Source: DATFDN01 sp963830565
GTDB lineage: Bacteria > Pseudomonadota > Alphaproteobacteria > Acetobacterales > Acetobacteraceae
Length of the DNA: 64,000 nucleotides
NCBI GenBank assembly: GCA_963830565.1
Contig: CAWHMO010000002.1
Span: forward strand, 248,001 to 312,000
Direction: 5' to 3'
In this document: piece after piece, positions 62,838-64,000 of the stretch
Layout of the letters: each line of letters starts with the position of its first letter
How positions within the stretch are numbered: position 1 is the stretch's first letter
The notes under the pieces: model-generated
Told to the model about the DNA's origin: nothing
The model's database searches: none
Seen by the model: only the letters and a program-made list of their open reading frames with translations
Made by a program: the position numbers and the translations under genes

Positions 62838-64000
62838 ATGCCGATACCGGACCTATACCAGAAGACCCGTCCCCTCCCCGTGACCGACCCCTTGTCGCGC
62901 GCCCGCGCCCTTGGCCCGGTTGTGGCCGAGGCGGCCGACGCGATCGAGCGCGAGCAATGCCTGCCGCCCGCCCTGCTCGACGGGCTGCACGGGGCACGGC
63001 TGTTCCGCCTGCTGCTGCCACGCTCTGCGGGCGGGGAGGAGAGCGAGCCGGGTCCGTATCTGCGCGCGGTGGAGGAGATTGGCCGCCGTGACGGCTCGGT
63101 CGCGTGGTGCATGTTCGTCGCCAACAGCGCCGCCCTGCTCGCCGCTTATCTCGAACCCGCTACCGCCCGCGCGATCTTCGCCGACCCGCGCGCCGCCATC
63201 GCCTGGGGGCCGCCCGGTCCCGATCGCGCGTTCGGGGTTCCAGGCGGCTATCGGGTCAGCGGACGTTGGCGGTTCGCCAGCGGCTGCCGGCACGCGACCT
63301 GGATGGGCGCGCATTGCCTGGTCGAGGAGCCGGACGGCTCGCTCCGGCTGAACGACGCCGGGCGGCCCACCATCCGCACGCTGCTGTTCCCCGCCGACCA
63401 GGCAAGGCTGATCGACGATTGGGACGTCATCGGTCTGCGCGGCACCTCCAGCGGCTCCTATACCGTCACCGACCTGTTCGTTGCCGAGACATACAGCTCA
63501 ACGCGAGAGGACCCGGCGCTGGCGCGCGAGCGCGGGCGACTCTACGCGTTCCCGCAGCAAGGCCTCTACACGGTAGGGGCGGCCGGAACCGCGCTCGGGA
63601 TCGCGCGGGGGATGATGGACGCCTTCCTCGCGCTGGCGACACACAAGACGCCGCGCGCCCTGGCTGGACCGCTCGCCCGCAGCGCCGCGGTGCAGATGGA
63701 GTTCGCCCAGGTCGAGGCGCGGCTCGGCGCCGCGCGCGCGTATCTGCTGGCGATGCTCGACGACATTTGGTCGGATGCGGAGCAGCGCGCCCCGATCGAC
63801 GTGCCGGCGCGCGCCCGGCTACGCTTGGCCGCGACCCATGCAATCCAGAGCGCGATCGAGGCCGCCGACTGGACCTATCGTGCGGCCGGCACCGACGCGA
63901 TCTTCGCCGGAAGTGCCTTCGAGCGCCGGTTCCGCGACATCCACACCGTTTCCCAGCAGATCCAGGCCCGCATGGCCAATTTCGAGGCGGTCGGACGGAT
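62838..64000 (+). CDS. acyl-CoA dehydrogenase-like flavoprotein (partial at window end)
   Basis: The open frame from 62838 runs through the window end with no stop (387 codons seen). It resembles the acyl-CoA-dehydrogenase-fold flavin monooxygenases/oxidoreductases (HpaB- and HsaA-like group): ARLFRLLLPRSAGGEESEPG, RRDGSVAWCMFVANSAALLA, GGYRVSGRWRFASGCRHATW, then DVIGLRGTSSGSYTVTDLFV and C-terminal helices. Such enzymes oxidise aromatic or acyl substrates with FADH2 or FAD. The ATG at 62838 gives PIPDLYQKTRPLPV; a GTG at 62880 is another possible start. Confidence 0.85.
   Translation, partial: MPIPDLYQKTRPLPVTDPLSRARALGPVVAEAADAIEREQCLPPALLDGLHGARLFRLLLPRSAGGEESEPGPYLRAVEEIGRRDGSVAWCMFVANSAALLAAYLEPATARAIFADPRAAIAWGPPGPDRAFGVPGGYRVSGRWRFASGCRHATWMGAHCLVEEPDGSLRLNDAGRPTIRTLLFPADQARLIDDWDVIGLRGTSSGSYTVTDLFVAETYSSTREDPALARERGRLYAFPQQGLYTVGAAGTALGIARGMMDAFLALATHKTPRALAGPLARSAAVQMEFAQVEARLGAARAYLLAMLDDIWSDAEQRAPIDVPARARLRLAATHAIQSAIEAADWTYRAAGTDAIFAGSAFERRFRDIHTVSQQIQARMANFEAVGR

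Noticed and set aside
1..64000. CRISPR arrays, tRNA or rRNA genes
   Set aside because: I scanned the gaps for regularly spaced repeats, tRNA arm sequences and rRNA signatures and saw none; short RNA genes could still escape reading by eye.

Overview
The window is a GC-rich chromosomal segment from an alphaproteobacterium, most likely in or near the Acetobacteraceae/Rhodospirillales. Pointers are the protein style, a ubiquinone pathway (polyprenyl diphosphate synthase, Coq7), an NDUFA9-like protein, a PEP-CTERM protein, two-gene GOGAT, and dispersed palindromes around GTCATGCCCG.

Layout. 1-6 kb: a VapC-type toxin, a reductase, then a TetR regulator divergent from an SDR-MFS pair across two palindromes, an Old Yellow Enzyme tail and a quinone-oxidoreductase-like gene; this looks like a small electrophile or drug response locus. 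6-12.4 kb: core genes (guaA, polyprenyl synthase, DUF2007, TrmN6-like methylase, coq7, dsbB, a GST) and a PEP-CTERM protein. 12.5-18 kb: a catabolic cluster (LLM monooxygenase, two SDRs, acyl-CoA ligase, TauD-type dioxygenase). 18.4-21.6 kb: a mobile-DNA zone with a DUF1801 gene, an IS110-family element whose 14-bp inverted repeats are visible, a broken resolvase and remnants. 21.6-32.3 kb: one minus-strand operon coding for a type I secretion ABC transporter, its HlyD adaptor, a Sel1-repeat protein, a large TPR-GT2-GT4 glycosyltransferase, an unknown protein and a second glycosyltransferase. 32.6-42 kb: amidase, GNAT, glutamate synthase (gltD then gltB), NDUFA9-like protein. 42.2-50.5 kb: accessory genes, including a class A beta-lactamase homologue, an ISAs1 remnant, an F420-type LLM enzyme, a GST, a toxin-antitoxin fossil, msrQ, a cyclase-family hydrolase and a GT32 glycosyltransferase. 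50.8-54 kb: a single gene for an acetoacetyl-CoA-synthetase-like adenylation domain, an acyl carrier domain and a GNAT domain, the most novel-looking product here. 54-64 kb: xthA, a PuuD-like hydrolase, a LolA-like protein, a repeat-rich possible secreted protein, apt, a class III aminotransferase, a TPR-GT9-like protein, a polytopic membrane protein, and the start of an acyl-CoA dehydrogenase-like gene.

A strong technical signal runs through the window. At least ten conserved genes (guaA twice, coq7, the large GT, the Sel1 protein, amidase, beta-lactamase, GST, the A-ACP-GNAT gene, the aminotransferase) are each broken by a 1-2 nt frameshift with perfect resumption of homology in another frame. 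Nearly all read as insertions, and short contexts recur (CAGGTACC, GATTCTG). I read this as residual assembly indels rather than gene death, and give full-length spans for these genes. Names rest on reading motifs and family resemblance by eye; no database search was run.
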